Below, one piece after another: positions 43,368-52,550 of a stretch of 64,000 bases of DNA. The stretch comes from Desulfurella amilsii. GTDB lineage: Bacteria > Campylobacterota_A > Desulfurellia > Desulfurellales > Desulfurellaceae. Each line of letters opens with the position of its first letter. Within the stretch, counting starts at the first letter, position 1. Location: contig NZ_MDSU01000011.1 in NCBI RefSeq assembly GCF_002119425.1, forward strand, positions 1 through 64,000, read 5' to 3'. Below the pieces are notes generated by a model. It was not told the DNA's origin. It did no database searches and saw only the letters and a list, made by a program, of their open reading frames with translations. A program made the translations under genes and the position numbers.

Positions 43368-43847
43368 ATGGCAAAACGAATCAGAATTGAACCTTCAAAG
43401 TGTATTGGTTGCAAAACGTGCGAGCTTGCCTGTTCCTTTAAGCATCAGGGGATGTTTGCGCCAAGCCTATCGCGTATCTACAACGAGGTATTTTTAGAAG
43501 AAGCATCGTTTATAACAGTTACCTGTCAGCAGTGCGATGATCCGTGGTGTGCTAGGGCGTGCCCATCGCAAGCTATTGTAAAGCACCCAGATACGGGTGT
43601 TGTAGAGGTGATTGAGGAAAAATGCGTAGGGTGCAGAACATGCGTAAGTGCGTGTCCATTTGGTATGATAAAATATGTGGAGTACAAGCAAAAGGCAGAC
43701 AAATGCAACCTTTGCGGCGACGATTTCCCAGAATGTGTGGCATTTTGCCCAACAGGCTGTCTAACTTTTGAGGAAGAGGATGCACCTCTTAGGACTAAAA
43801 TATTAAATTATGTAAATGCCGTAAAAGAAGGGCAATTGGAGGTGTAG
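43368..43847 (+). CDS. AorA-type polyferredoxin subunit of aldehyde oxidoreductase
   Basis: The product (159 residues from ATG 43368) contains 17 cysteines in four groups ([50 protein letters not shown]), enough for four 4Fe-4S clusters. This matches AorA of Aromatoleum aromaticum, which stacks with AorB into electron-conducting filaments. GAGGAGG fixes the start; an in-frame ATG at 43353 has no ribosome site. The aorB ATG follows 1 bp after its stop. Confidence 0.88.
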   Translation: MAKRIRIEPSKCIGCKTCELACSFKHQGMFAPSLSRIYNEVFLEEASFITVTCQQCDDPWCARACPSQAIVKHPDTGVVEVIEEKCVGCRTCVSACPFGMIKYVEYKQKADKCNLCGDDFPECVAFCPTGCLTFEEEDAPLRTKILNYVNAVKEGQLEV

Positions 43848-43848
43848 T

Positions 43849-45657
43849 ATGTTAGGTGGATGGATAGGAAATGTTTTAAGGATAAATCTCTCAAAGATGA
43901 CATATAGCTTTGAACCACTAAATTACGAGTGGGCAAAGCTGTACTTAGGCGGCAGAGGATTGGCTTCTAAATATTTTATAGAAGAAGTTGACCCAACAGT
44001 GGATCCGTTTTCTGAAGACAACAAACTTATTTTATCTCCAGGCCCTTTAACTGGCACATACGGTGCAGCAAATGGCCGCTATATGATGATTACAAAATCG
44101 CCGCTTACTGGTACAATCGCCTCTTCAAACTCTGGAGGTTATTTTCCTGCTGAGTTAAAATACGCAGGCATTGACCTAGTAATCATAGAAGGCAAAGCCG
44201 CTCATCCTGTATACATAACAATCTACAATAACCAGGTAGCTATAAAAGATGCCTCAAAGATCTGGGGTAAAAATTCAGATGAAGTAGAAGATTACCTGCA
44301 TTCTACCTTCCACAGGGATGCCAAAATCGCTTCCATTGGTCAAGCTGGCGAAAGGCAGGTACTGTTTGCTGCTATTATGAATGATAAGCACAGGGCAGCA
44401 GGCAGAAGCGGTGTAGGTGCTGTAATGGGCTCTAAAAACCTAAAAGCCATAGCCGTAAGGGGTACATTGGGTGTTAAAGTAGCAGATAGGGTAAAATTTA
44501 GAGAGGCAGCAACAGATGCATTTCGTGCAATAAAAGAATCACCCGTAACCGCAGCTGGTCTTCCAGCATACGGCACAGCGGTACTTGTAAATGTCATTAA
44601 CCAAAACGGTTTATTCCCAACAAGAAACTTCCAAGAAGATGTTTTTGAAGATGCAGAAAAAATCTCAGGCGAGACACTGGCTAAACAGCTGCTTGTTAGA
44701 AACAAGGCTTGCATGTCTTGCATGATTGGGTGCGCTAGGGTAACAAAATTGGCTGATCCCAGATACAAGGCTCAAACAGGCGAGGGACCAGAGTATGAGA
44801 CCATATTTGCTTTAGGCTCAGACTGCGGTGTATCGGATTTAAGCGCTATAACAAAAGCAAACTATTTATGCAACGAGTACGGCATGGATCCAATAAGCGC
44901 AGGCACTACCCTAGCATGCGCTATGGAGATGTTTGAAAAAGGTATAATCCCCCAAAGCGATATAGGAATGCCACTGAAGTTTGGCGATGCTGATTCACTT
45001 GTTAAAATGATTGAGCTAACGGGGAAAAGAGAAGGTTTTGGGGATAAGCTTGCGCTGGGCTCTTACAGGCTTGCAAGCCTCTATGGACATCCAGAGTTTT
45101 CCATGAGCGTTAAAAAACAGGAATTCCCAGCATACGATGGACGTGTAGCACAAGGCATGGCTTTGGAGTATGCCACTTCAAACCGCGGTGCTTGCCATGT
45201 AAGAGGCTATATGATATCGCCAGAGATTATGGGCGTGCCCGAAAAACTTGACCCACACACAACAGAAAACAAAGCATTCTGGACAAAAACATTTCAGGAT
45301 GTAACAGCCGTTGTTGACTCTGTGGGTATGTGTTTGTTTACTACATTTGCAATAAACATAAACCACATAACAAACCTCTTTACCAGTGCAACAGGACTTG
45401 ATTATACGCAAGATGATATGATGAAAGCAGGAGAGCGCATATACAACCTGGAGCGCTTATTTAACCTAAACGCAGGCATTGAGCCATCTGAAGATACGCT
45501 GCCAAAAAGACTCCTTGAAGAGCCAGTTAAACAAGGCCCTGGAAAGGGAATGGTGGCAAAGCTTTCTGTGCTTTTGCCTGAGTACTATAAAGAGCGCGGT
45601 TGGGGCTTAGACGGCATACCAACACAAGAAAAGCTCAAAGAACTCAATATTGCATAA
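43849..45657 (+). CDS. Tungsten-containing aldehyde:ferredoxin oxidoreductase (AorB)
   Basis: The 602-residue enzyme oxidises aldehydes to acids (or the reverse with strong reductants) at a tungsten bis-pterin site. Seen directly: the 4Fe-4S ligands C288, C291, C295 (CMSCMIGC) and C495 (DSVGMC), the GPEYET acidic motif at 313-318, the pterin-binding DPISAG at 347-352, and the N-terminal AOR_N domain with [12 protein letters not shown]-family members may use W or Mo; the linked WtpABC-type importer favours W. A strong terminator-like hairpin follows. Confidence 0.93.
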   Translation: MLGGWIGNVLRINLSKMTYSFEPLNYEWAKLYLGGRGLASKYFIEEVDPTVDPFSEDNKLILSPGPLTGTYGAANGRYMMITKSPLTGTIASSNSGGYFPAELKYAGIDLVIIEGKAAHPVYITIYNNQVAIKDASKIWGKNSDEVEDYLHSTFHRDAKIASIGQAGERQVLFAAIMNDKHRAAGRSGVGAVMGSKNLKAIAVRGTLGVKVADRVKFREAATDAFRAIKESPVTAAGLPAYGTAVLVNVINQNGLFPTRNFQEDVFEDAEKISGETLAKQLLVRNKACMSCMIGCARVTKLADPRYKAQTGEGPEYETIFALGSDCGVSDLSAITKANYLCNEYGMDPISAGTTLACAMEMFEKGIIPQSDIGMPLKFGDADSLVKMIELTGKREGFGDKLALGSYRLASLYGHPEFSMSVKKQEFPAYDGRVAQGMALEYATSNRGACHVRGYMISPEIMGVPEKLDPHTTENKAFWTKTFQDVTAVVDSVGMCLFTTFAININHITNLFTSATGLDYTQDDMMKAGERIYNLERLFNLNAGIEPSEDTLPKRLLEEPVKQGPGKGMVAKLSVLLPEYYKERGWGLDGIPTQEKLKELNIA

Positions 45658-45663
45658 ATTATG

Positions 45664-45691
45664 GGCGCGTTTTTTTAAGCGCGCCTTTTTT
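45664..45691 (+). terminator. Intrinsic terminator or attenuator between aorB and aorC
   Basis: GGCGCG and CGCGCC pair, extended inward by T-A/T-G pairs, with a T-rich loop and a run of six T. It lies just after the aorB stop and before the aorC ribosome site, so it may reduce expression of downstream genes relative to aorAB. Confidence 0.78.
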
Positions 45692-45704
45692 AGTGGGGGG
45701 CTAA

Positions 45705-46925
45705 ATGTATTATGATCTAATTATAATAGGCAACTCTGCAGCAGGTTTAAGTGCCATAAAAACAATTAGAGCAGTTGACAAAAAAATCTCTATTGCAGTA
45801 TTTGACAAGGAAGACGAGCCGGCATACTCAAGGGTTTTAACACCATACTATGCAGGTTTTGATACGGATAGAGACCACCTATACATAGTAGATAGGAGCT
45901 TTTACTCAAAAAACGGCGTTTACACCTATTTGGGACAAGAGGTAATAAAAGTTGATACAAATAAGAAAACAATCCACACGGAAAAAGGTGTGTACACATA
46001 TAAGAATTTGCTTATAGCATCAGGTGCTTCAGCAAGGCCGCCCCATATAAAGCACGATAAAGTATTGACGCTAAGAAATATCTCCGATGCAGATAAACTG
46101 CATGAGTTTTTTGCAAACGCAAAGTCTGTAGCTGCACTTGGGGCTGGTCTTGTGAGCATCCCAACACTTTCTCATTTAAAAGACGATGTTAAAAAATATA
46201 TAATCGTTTCATCCGATAGAGTTTTTTCTCAAGTAGTGGACAAAGAAGCCTCCTACATATTAGAAGAGGCTTTTAAAAACAAAAATGTATTTATTTACAA
46301 ACATGATGATGTAGAAAGCTCTCAAGATAACAAAGACGGCTCAATAAAGCTTACTTTAAAATCAAACCAAACAATAAACTGTGATTGTCTGCTTGTGGGC
46401 AAAGGGGTTGTACCCAATGTTGACTTCTTAAAAGATGAGCTTGATATTGACATAGGCATTGTAATAGATGAGCATTGCAAAACAAGCGCGCAAGATGTGT
46501 ATGCAGCAGGTGATTGTGCTAAAGGTAAAGATTTCATTGCAGGCAAAAGCCTCATTCAAGGAAACTGGATTACAGCTGTAGAGCAAGCCTCTATTGCATC
46601 AAAAAACATAGCAGGTTTTGATGTTTCCTATGAAGGAAGCATAAAAAACAACACCACAGAAGTTTTTGGCACAGATGTGGCAGTTGTGGGTTATAACAAA
46701 GACGATGCAAAAAGTATTGAATTTTTTGATCCGCAAAGAAATTTTTACAGGAAGCTTTTTTTTGATGAATTAGGCATAATCATTGGCGCTACACTCATTA
46801 AAGACACAAACGATGCGGGGTTTTACTACAACTTAGTAAAGACACGCACTAAAATAAACACTTTTCACAATTTAAACCAATTTGCAAATTACGCAAAATT
46901 TTTGCGCAGCATAAACTATAGGTAA
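45705..46925 (+). CDS. AorC-type FAD-dependent NAD(P) oxidoreductase
   Basis: The 406-residue flavoprotein has an FAD-binding start (LIIIGNSAAGLSAIKTI), an NAD(P)-binding Rossmann motif in the middle (AALGAGLVS) and the second FAD motif VYAAGDCA. The nitrite-reductase/rubredoxin-reductase-like fold matches AorC, which links the AorAB filament to NAD+. No CxxxxC redox disulfide is seen. GTGGGGGG precedes the ATG, after the aorB hairpin. Confidence 0.88.
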   Translation: MYYDLIIIGNSAAGLSAIKTIRAVDKKISIAVFDKEDEPAYSRVLTPYYAGFDTDRDHLYIVDRSFYSKNGVYTYLGQEVIKVDTNKKTIHTEKGVYTYKNLLIASGASARPPHIKHDKVLTLRNISDADKLHEFFANAKSVAALGAGLVSIPTLSHLKDDVKKYIIVSSDRVFSQVVDKEASYILEEAFKNKNVFIYKHDDVESSQDNKDGSIKLTLKSNQTINCDCLLVGKGVVPNVDFLKDELDIDIGIVIDEHCKTSAQDVYAAGDCAKGKDFIAGKSLIQGNWITAVEQASIASKNIAGFDVSYEGSIKNNTTEVFGTDVAVVGYNKDDAKSIEFFDPQRNFYRKLFFDELGIIIGATLIKDTNDAGFYYNLVKTRTKINTFHNLNQFANYAKFLRSINYR

Positions 46926-46935
46926 AGGGGTTAAG

Positions 46936-48123
46936 ATGACGACATTTTATGAAGCAATAGAAGCAATCCAGCCAAAGCCTATTACTCAAATACAGAAAGT
47001 GGGTTTGCTTGACTCTATAAATAGAGTGCTGGCTGTTGATATTGCATCAGATATAGATTTTCCTCCATTTAACAAAGCTACAATGGATGGTTTTGCCTTT
47101 AGGTTTTCAGATGTAGATGATACGCTTAAGCTAAAAATAGCCGATGAGCTTTTTGCAGGATCAAACAAAGATATAGCACTAAAGCCCAAAGATGCGGTCC
47201 GTATAATGACAGGCGCCAAAGTCCCAGAGTATTGCGATAGCGTGGTTGAGTTTGAAGCAGTTACAGAAAAAGAAGGCTATATTGTATCCAAAAAACCACC
47301 AAAGAAAGGTTCAAATATAGCTTATTTTGGTGAAGATTTAAAAAAAGGCGAAACTGTATTAAAAAAAGGCACGCTTATAAAAACCAATATGGTAAACTTA
47401 CTTGCCCAGCTTTCTTGTGTATCCATAAAGGTCTACAGAAAGCTAAAGATTGGTGTAATTACAACAGGCGATGAACTGGTAAGCCCAGGAGAGCCACAAA
47501 AGCCCTCAAGCATTATTGATACCTCGCACTACAGCTTAATTGCCCAGATAAATCAGTTTAATCAAGAAGCAGTTGACTACGGCAAACTCCCAGACGATTT
47601 GCAAACAATAGAAAAAACACTTGATATAGCAACAAAAACTTGCGATATTGTAGTTATAACGGGTGGTTCTTCCTTCGGCGACAAAGACTATACGGCAGAT
47701 GCGCTGAATAACATTGGTGCAAAAATACTTGTAAGAACAATAGATATGAAGCCAGGTCGGCCTACAATTATAGCTTTAAAGGATAACTGTTATATTGTAG
47801 GCTCACCCGGAAATCCCGTATCTACCTTTAGTGTATTTAGACTCTTTGTAGGCAACATCATCTCAAAGATGCTTGGATGCAGTGATTTTGATGTGAGGTT
47901 TCTAAAGTGCAGCATAACTTTTGATTACAATAAAAAACCAGATAGAATGCATTTTTTGCCTGTTGATGTAAGATTTGATCAAAATGGCTATAAAGCCTAT
48001 AAAATACCCTATAATGGCTCTGGTGACTTTAGTGCTCTATCGAAAGCCAATGCCTTTTTGGCTATACCAAAAGAAATACAAAATGCTAGACTAGCTGATA
48101 TTTTTGAATTCTTTTTTATTTAG
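46936..48123 (+). CDS. moeA: Molybdopterin molybdenumtransferase (MoeA family)
   Basis: The 395-residue protein has the MoeA order: [14 protein letters not shown] near the N-terminus, [11 protein letters not shown], then the MogA-like domain with [21 protein letters not shown] and MKPGRPT followed by GSPGNPVS. It inserts molybdate or tungstate into adenylylated molybdopterin. Beside the AOR genes and a WtpABC-type importer it may be the tungsten-dedicated copy. AAGGGG precedes the ATG, 10 bp after aorC. Confidence 0.92.
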   Translation: MTTFYEAIEAIQPKPITQIQKVGLLDSINRVLAVDIASDIDFPPFNKATMDGFAFRFSDVDDTLKLKIADELFAGSNKDIALKPKDAVRIMTGAKVPEYCDSVVEFEAVTEKEGYIVSKKPPKKGSNIAYFGEDLKKGETVLKKGTLIKTNMVNLLAQLSCVSIKVYRKLKIGVITTGDELVSPGEPQKPSSIIDTSHYSLIAQINQFNQEAVDYGKLPDDLQTIEKTLDIATKTCDIVVITGGSSFGDKDYTADALNNIGAKILVRTIDMKPGRPTIIALKDNCYIVGSPGNPVSTFSVFRLFVGNIISKMLGCSDFDVRFLKCSITFDYNKKPDRMHFLPVDVRFDQNGYKAYKIPYNGSGDFSALSKANAFLAIPKEIQNARLADIFEFFFI

Positions 48124-48134
48124 GGGGTACTCAT

Positions 48135-49064
48135 ATGAAACTTTTTTCCAAACTTGCTGTAATTTTTGCTGTTGTGTTTTTTGCAAGCAGCGCTTTTGCT
48201 GACACGCTTGTTGTAATGCAAGCAGGAAGCCTTGCAAAGCCTTTTAAAGAAATTGAAGAGGCTTTCAATAAGACTTACCACACTAATGTAGTGTTCCAAA
48301 ATGAACCTTTTGGTAGTGTGAAGATCGTAAGAATGATTACCGATTTGCACCGCATACCAGATATTGTGGCACTGGCTGATTACTCTTTATTTCCTAAAGA
48401 CTTAATGCCAAAGTACACAAGCTGGTATCTACAGTTTTCTACAAACCAAGAAGTATTGGCTTATACGCCAAAAAGCAAATATTCAAAAGAAATAAACTCA
48501 AGCAACTGGTACAAGATACTTTCAAAGAAAGATGTAAGTTGGGGTTATGGAAACCCAAATTTAGATCCAGGCGGTTATACGGCCGTTATGGTTTTAAAGC
48601 TTGCATCTATATACTATCATGATCCTAAGTTGGCAGACTACCTTTTATCACATGTAAATAAAAACAACATAAGGCCTAAAGCAGAAGACTTGATAGCCTA
48701 CCTAAAAGCTTCAGAGCTTGATTATGCTTTTGAGTATCTATCCATTGCAAAGCAGTATGGTTTAGATTATGTTAAACTGCCAGACGAAATTAACTTTGGT
48801 GATCCCAAATTTGCAAAGTATTACTCTCAGGTGTCATTTAAGCTAAAATCTGGTAAAGTAGCCCCTGGCATACCTATAATTTACGGCATATCAATACCAA
48901 ATCAGGCAAAAAACAAAGAATTGGCAGCGAAATTTTTAGCCTTTTTAATCTCAAAAGAAGGCCAAAAAATATTGAATGAGAGTGGCCAGCCTGCAATTAG
49001 CCCTGCAGTAGCAGTGGGTGCTAAAAACCAGATACCAGAAATTGTAAAAAAATTAACAAAATGA
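48135..49064 (+). CDS. Tungstate/molybdate ABC transporter binding protein (WtpA-type)
   Basis: The 309-residue protein has a signal peptide ending FFASSAFA (about residue 22), then [21 protein letters not shown], typical of WtpA/ModA-like oxyanion-binding proteins, and [15 protein letters not shown], a WtpA-style block. It captures tungstate in the periplasm. The long form resembles the archaeal WtpA group more than TupA. It lies 11 bp after moeA. A hairpin begins at its stop codon. Confidence 0.88.
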   Translation: MKLFSKLAVIFAVVFFASSAFADTLVVMQAGSLAKPFKEIEEAFNKTYHTNVVFQNEPFGSVKIVRMITDLHRIPDIVALADYSLFPKDLMPKYTSWYLQFSTNQEVLAYTPKSKYSKEINSSNWYKILSKKDVSWGYGNPNLDPGGYTAVMVLKLASIYYHDPKLADYLLSHVNKNNIRPKAEDLIAYLKASELDYAFEYLSIAKQYGLDYVKLPDEINFGDPKFAKYYSQVSFKLKSGKVAPGIPIIYGISIPNQAKNKELAAKFLAFLISKEGQKILNESGQPAISPAVAVGAKNQIPEIVKKLTK

Positions 49065-49089
49065 GGGGAAGTTCTTCCTCTCCTTTTTC
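49063..49089 (+). terminator. Hairpin with T run between binding protein and permease genes
   Basis: GAGGGGAAG pairs with CTTCCTCTC (nine pairs, one G-T), and CTTTTTC follows. It begins within the wtpA-type stop codon. Such partial terminators after binding-protein genes usually let the binding protein be made in excess over the membrane parts. Confidence 0.72.
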
Positions 49090-49092
49090 TTT

Positions 49093-49878
49093 ATGAAACA
49101 CAATTACCTAAGCGATAGAACACTAAAATTTGCTTTTGCGCTTATAAGTGCTTTGGTGCTTATATTTATTATAGTTCCTCTTGCGCGCCTTACACTGTTT
49201 ATAAACTCAAAAACCTTGAGTGTAATTGAAGAAAGTTCTGTTTTAGAAGCTATTTTTAACAGTTTGTCTTTATCATTTATATGTGGGTTGGTTTCAATAG
49301 TAATTGGTGTGCCGTTTGCTTATCTTTTAGCTAAAAACTTTTTTAAAAAACTAAACAAATTTATAGAAACAGTGGCTGATATACCGATTTCTATACCTCA
49401 TACGGTAGCTGGTATTGCGCTGCTTTTTATCTATGGCAAGCAAGGTATCATAGGAAGCCTTTCCTATCATTTATTCAACTTTCAAATTACAGGCACACGC
49501 GTTGCCATAGTAATAGCCATGCTGTTTGTATCTTTGCCCTATATGGTTAATTCTGCCAAAGAAAGCTTTAGGAGCATCGATAAAGAGCTTGAAAAAACAG
49601 CCTTTATGCTTGGGGCAGGCGAATTTAATGTGTTCAAAGATATATATCTGCCATTGTCTAAAAGCGCCATTTACTCTGGTTTTATCTTAGTGTGGGCAAG
49701 GGCAATTTCTGAGTTTGGTGCTGTGGTTATGCTTGCATATTATCCCATGACAGCACCTGTTAAAATCTACAATGCTTTTAACGAAATGAACCTAGAAACT
49801 TCGGCTGCCATTGCAGCCTACCTTTTGCTCATATGTATAGGTTTCTTTTTAACGCTAAGATTTTTGATTAAACGATGA
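49093..49878 (+). CDS. Tungstate/molybdate ABC transporter permease (WtpB-type)
   Basis: The 261-residue permease has six membrane helices and the cytoplasmic EAA loop ATPase-contact motif (EKTAFMLGAGEFNVFKDIYLPLSKSA). The segment ISIPHTVAGIALLFIYGKQG is typical of ModB/WtpB. The ATG directly follows the T run of the preceding hairpin and lacks a normal Shine-Dalgarno site. No alternative start exists before helix 1. Confidence 0.9.
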   Translation: MKHNYLSDRTLKFAFALISALVLIFIIVPLARLTLFINSKTLSVIEESSVLEAIFNSLSLSFICGLVSIVIGVPFAYLLAKNFFKKLNKFIETVADIPISIPHTVAGIALLFIYGKQGIIGSLSYHLFNFQITGTRVAIVIAMLFVSLPYMVNSAKESFRSIDKELEKTAFMLGAGEFNVFKDIYLPLSKSAIYSGFILVWARAISEFGAVVMLAYYPMTAPVKIYNAFNEMNLETSAAIAAYLLLICIGFFLTLRFLIKR

Positions 49879-50900
49879 ATCTTTTGGAAGTTACAAATCT
49901 CAATGCCAGATTTGGCAGTTTTAAGCTAAAAGATATTAATTTTAGCTTAAAAGACAATAGTATCCTGGTAATACTGGGCAAAAATGGCGCAGGCAAAACA
50001 AAACTTCTTGAGTGCTTATGCGGCTTAGAGCCCCTTGGATCAGGTAAAATTGTTTTAAACAACATCAATATTACACAAAAAAAGCCCCAAGAAAGAAAAA
50101 TAGGCTACATTGGAGCTAATCTTGGTTTGTTTCCCCACATGAGCATATATGAAAACATAACTTATGGTTTAAAATTCAACAAAGCAAAATTAAACATTGA
50201 CGATGTAATTGAAATATTTAATCTAAAAGAGTTTTTAACAAGAAAGCCCAGCAGTATAAGCAGTGGCCAAAGGCAAAGGGTTGCGCTAGCTAGAACGCTT
50301 TGCGCAAACCCCGATATTATTTTATTTGATGAGCCTACATCAGATATTTCGTACTTAGAAAAGCCTCTTTTGCTTAAAGAGATGAAATTTATATTAAAAA
50401 AATTCAACTACGCTTGCTTGTTTGTCACACATGATATCACAGAAAGCATATATGTAGCCGACTATATAGGTATTATGCAAGATGGTTATCTAAAGTATGT
50501 GCAAAGTTTAAGTGAGTTTTTAACTTCTCCAAACGATACACACGGGGCTTTGTTTTTGGATTTTAACATACTAAAAGCAAATCGTATTTCAAGTGATAAA
50601 GTAACCGTAGCTAATCAAACCATAGTCGCAAGTAATGTAGAGTTTGATAGAGTAATGTGTCTTATAAGGCCGGATATGATTATTTTAAGAAAACAAGAAA
50701 CAGATATGGATAACTGCTTTAAATGTTTTGTTGTTGATTTTAGTTTTAACGGGTATGTGTATACTGTTTTGTTAGATTGTGGCTTTCCGCTAAAAGTTAA
50801 CCTTACAAAATATTATTTTGACGAACTGAATGTAAAAATAAATCAAGAGGTTTTTGCAAGTTTTAACAAATTAACTGTTAATATTTTAAAAGACGGCTAA
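49875..50900 (+). CDS. Tungstate/molybdate ABC transporter ATPase (WtpC/ModC-type)
   Basis: The 341-residue protein has Walker A GKNGAGKTKL, a Q-loop, the signature SSGQRQRVALAR, Walker B IILFDEPTSD and a switch His in FVTHD. After about residue 230 comes a TOBE-like domain for oxyanion sensing. In the Walker B region the usual catalytic Glu is present, but the following D-loop Ala is replaced by SD. It overlaps the permease gene by 4 bp. It is the last gene of the Aor-Wtp string. Confidence 0.9.
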   Translation: MNLLEVTNLNARFGSFKLKDINFSLKDNSILVILGKNGAGKTKLLECLCGLEPLGSGKIVLNNINITQKKPQERKIGYIGANLGLFPHMSIYENITYGLKFNKAKLNIDDVIEIFNLKEFLTRKPSSISSGQRQRVALARTLCANPDIILFDEPTSDISYLEKPLLLKEMKFILKKFNYACLFVTHDITESIYVADYIGIMQDGYLKYVQSLSEFLTSPNDTHGALFLDFNILKANRISSDKVTVANQTIVASNVEFDRVMCLIRPDMIILRKQETDMDNCFKCFVVDFSFNGYVYTVLLDCGFPLKVNLTKYYFDELNVKINQEVFASFNKLTVNILKDG

Positions 50901-50921
50901 ATAGCTAGAAAGTATTACAAA

Positions 50922-50947
50922 AAAGCGCTCTATTTATCAAAAGCAAA
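50922..50947 (+). repeat. 26-bp exact copy of an internal piece of the aldo/keto reductase gene
   Basis: These bases are identical, in the same orientation, to 52017-52042, where they encode KALYLSKA in the aldo/keto reductase. Here they lie in non-coding DNA after the ABC ATPase. The flanks do not match. Confidence 0.85.
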
Positions 50948-51023
50948 ATCAAAAAACTCGCTTCCAAATTTTATAAAACTCTGTATTAATTTTGTTTTCA
51001 CAAGAATGATAAGATGTGGGTAT

Positions 51024-51365
51024 TTATAAAAGAAAACCACTAAAAATATCGTAAATTTCTAAATCTTCTTGAACATCAAAAATTCTATGCTTTGTATGAG
51101 GTGGTACTTTTACAAAAACACCTTTTTTAAGTTCACATTCTCCGGCATTTTCTACCCAAATCCTGCCTTTGCCAGAAACTGGACAAATAATATCATACAC
51201 ATCGTGGGTATGTTCTGGTATTGATTCACCTTTTGGTATTTTTACAATCGCGCTTGTAAACTCTACACTATCGTTTTTATGCGTAAACACATAACCAATT
51301 TTTACATTTTTGTTTGCCGAATGCTCGATAAATTCTAAGTTTTCAATTTTCTGAAATTCTCTCAT
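51024..51365 (-). CDS. Small cupin-domain protein
   Basis: The 113-residue protein is a single cupin: IPEHTHDVYDIICPVSGKG (metal-binding His motif 1) and FVKVPPHTKHRIFD (motif 2). The metal and substrate are unknown; such proteins are often sensors or small isomerases. GGAGG precedes the ATG. It diverges from the aldo/keto reductase across a 132-bp gap. Confidence 0.85.
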   Translation of the reverse strand: MREFQKIENLEFIEHSANKNVKIGYVFTHKNDSVEFTSAIVKIPKGESIPEHTHDVYDIICPVSGKGRIWVENAGECELKKGVFVKVPPHTKHRIFDVQEDLEIYDIFSGFLL

Positions 51366-51441
51366 ACAAAACCTCCATTATTTTTTCAACTAAAATAATT
51401 ACTTATAGAAATGTTTCAAGTTAATTATTCACAGCTTATAC

Positions 51442-51470
51442 TTGAAAAATTCGCAAACAGTCAGTAGATT
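51442..51470 (+). promoter_or_regulatory. Candidate promoter of the aldo/keto reductase gene
   Basis: TTGAAA, 17-bp spacer, TAGATT, about 27 bp before the ATG at 51498. The gene then has a strong AAGGAGGA ribosome site. Confidence 0.55.
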
Positions 51471-51497
51471 AATGCAGTAAACTAAAAAGGAGGAAAG

Positions 51498-52538
51498 ATG
51501 AAGTATAAAAAATTCGGGAAAACGGCTTTAAAGGTATCTCAATTGTGTTTGGGTACAATGACCTTTGGTTCTAATTTTAGAAACATTGGTACAGTAAATG
51601 AAGAGTTAGCTCTAGGCTTGGTAAAACATGCTAGAGATGCAGGCATAAACTTTTTTGATACAGCAGATGTGTATTCATTTGGCGAATCAGAAACGATATT
51701 GGGCAATGTTATAAAAAAATTGGGCTTTAAAAGGCACGAGTTAATCATAGCTACAAAAGTAAGAAGCGCAAGCACGCAAGAGGCATTTGAAAACACAGGT
51801 GATATTAACAATATTGGCCTTTCAAGAAAACACATTATTGAATCATGCGAGGCAAGCCTAAAAAGGCTTCAGGTTGACTATATTGATCTTTATCAGGTTC
51901 ATGGCTGGGATATGCTAGCAAGCATAGAAGAAGTGCTCGAGGCACTAGATATGCTTGTAAAAGCTGGTAAAGTATTGTACATAGGTTGTTCAAACTGGTC
52001 TGCAAGGCATATAATGAAAGCGCTCTATTTATCAAAAGCAAACAGGTGGGCTGAATTTGTATCTCTCCAGGCATACTATTCTCTTGTTGGTCGTGATGTA
52101 GAGCATGAGTTACTTCCTCTTTGCAAAGAAGAAAATTTAGCGTTTTTGCCATGGTCGCCTTTATCTGGAGGGTTTCTAACAGGAAAGTACACAAAAGAAA
52201 ATCCAAAACCCCAAAATGCTCGCAGAAGCGGCTTTGAGTTTCCGCCCATAGATGAAAGATCATACGGTGCAATTGAGGTATTAGACACTATAGCAAAGCA
52301 AAAAGGTGTTTCTATTGCACAGGTGGCTTTAGCGTGGCTTTTGAGCAAGCAAGAGGTTACATCTGTTATTATTGGCGCAAATAAGATGAGTCAGCTGCAA
52401 GATAACATAAACAGTATAGATGTAGCTTTAAGTGCCGATGAGCTTAAAATGCTAGATAACGTTACACAACCAAAAACACTTTACCCTCAGTGGATGTATG
52501 AGAGGCAAAACCAAAATAGAGATAAATTTGAGTATTAA
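51498..52538 (+). CDS. Aldo/keto reductase
   Basis: The 346-residue TIM-barrel oxidoreductase has the family tetrad: Asp and Tyr in FFDTADVYSFGESE, Lys in IIATKV and His in LYQVHGWD. NADPH-binding residues follow (TSVIIGANKMSQLQDNI). It reduces aldehydes or ketones; the substrate is unknown. AAGGAGGA precedes the ATG. The internal stretch 52017-52042 is duplicated in the intergenic DNA after the tungstate ABC genes. Confidence 0.92.
   Translation: MKYKKFGKTALKVSQLCLGTMTFGSNFRNIGTVNEELALGLVKHARDAGINFFDTADVYSFGESETILGNVIKKLGFKRHELIIATKVRSASTQEAFENTGDINNIGLSRKHIIESCEASLKRLQVDYIDLYQVHGWDMLASIEEVLEALDMLVKAGKVLYIGCSNWSARHIMKALYLSKANRWAEFVSLQAYYSLVGRDVEHELLPLCKEENLAFLPWSPLSGGFLTGKYTKENPKPQNARRSGFEFPPIDERSYGAIEVLDTIAKQKGVSIAQVALAWLLSKQEVTSVIIGANKMSQLQDNINSIDVALSADELKMLDNVTQPKTLYPQWMYERQNQNRDKFEY
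52017..52042 (+). repeat. Source copy of the 26-bp repeat
   Basis: Identical to 50922-50947, about 1.1 kb upstream. It is part of an intact coding frame here. Confidence 0.85.
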
Positions 52539-52550
52539 AAGGGGGAATAA

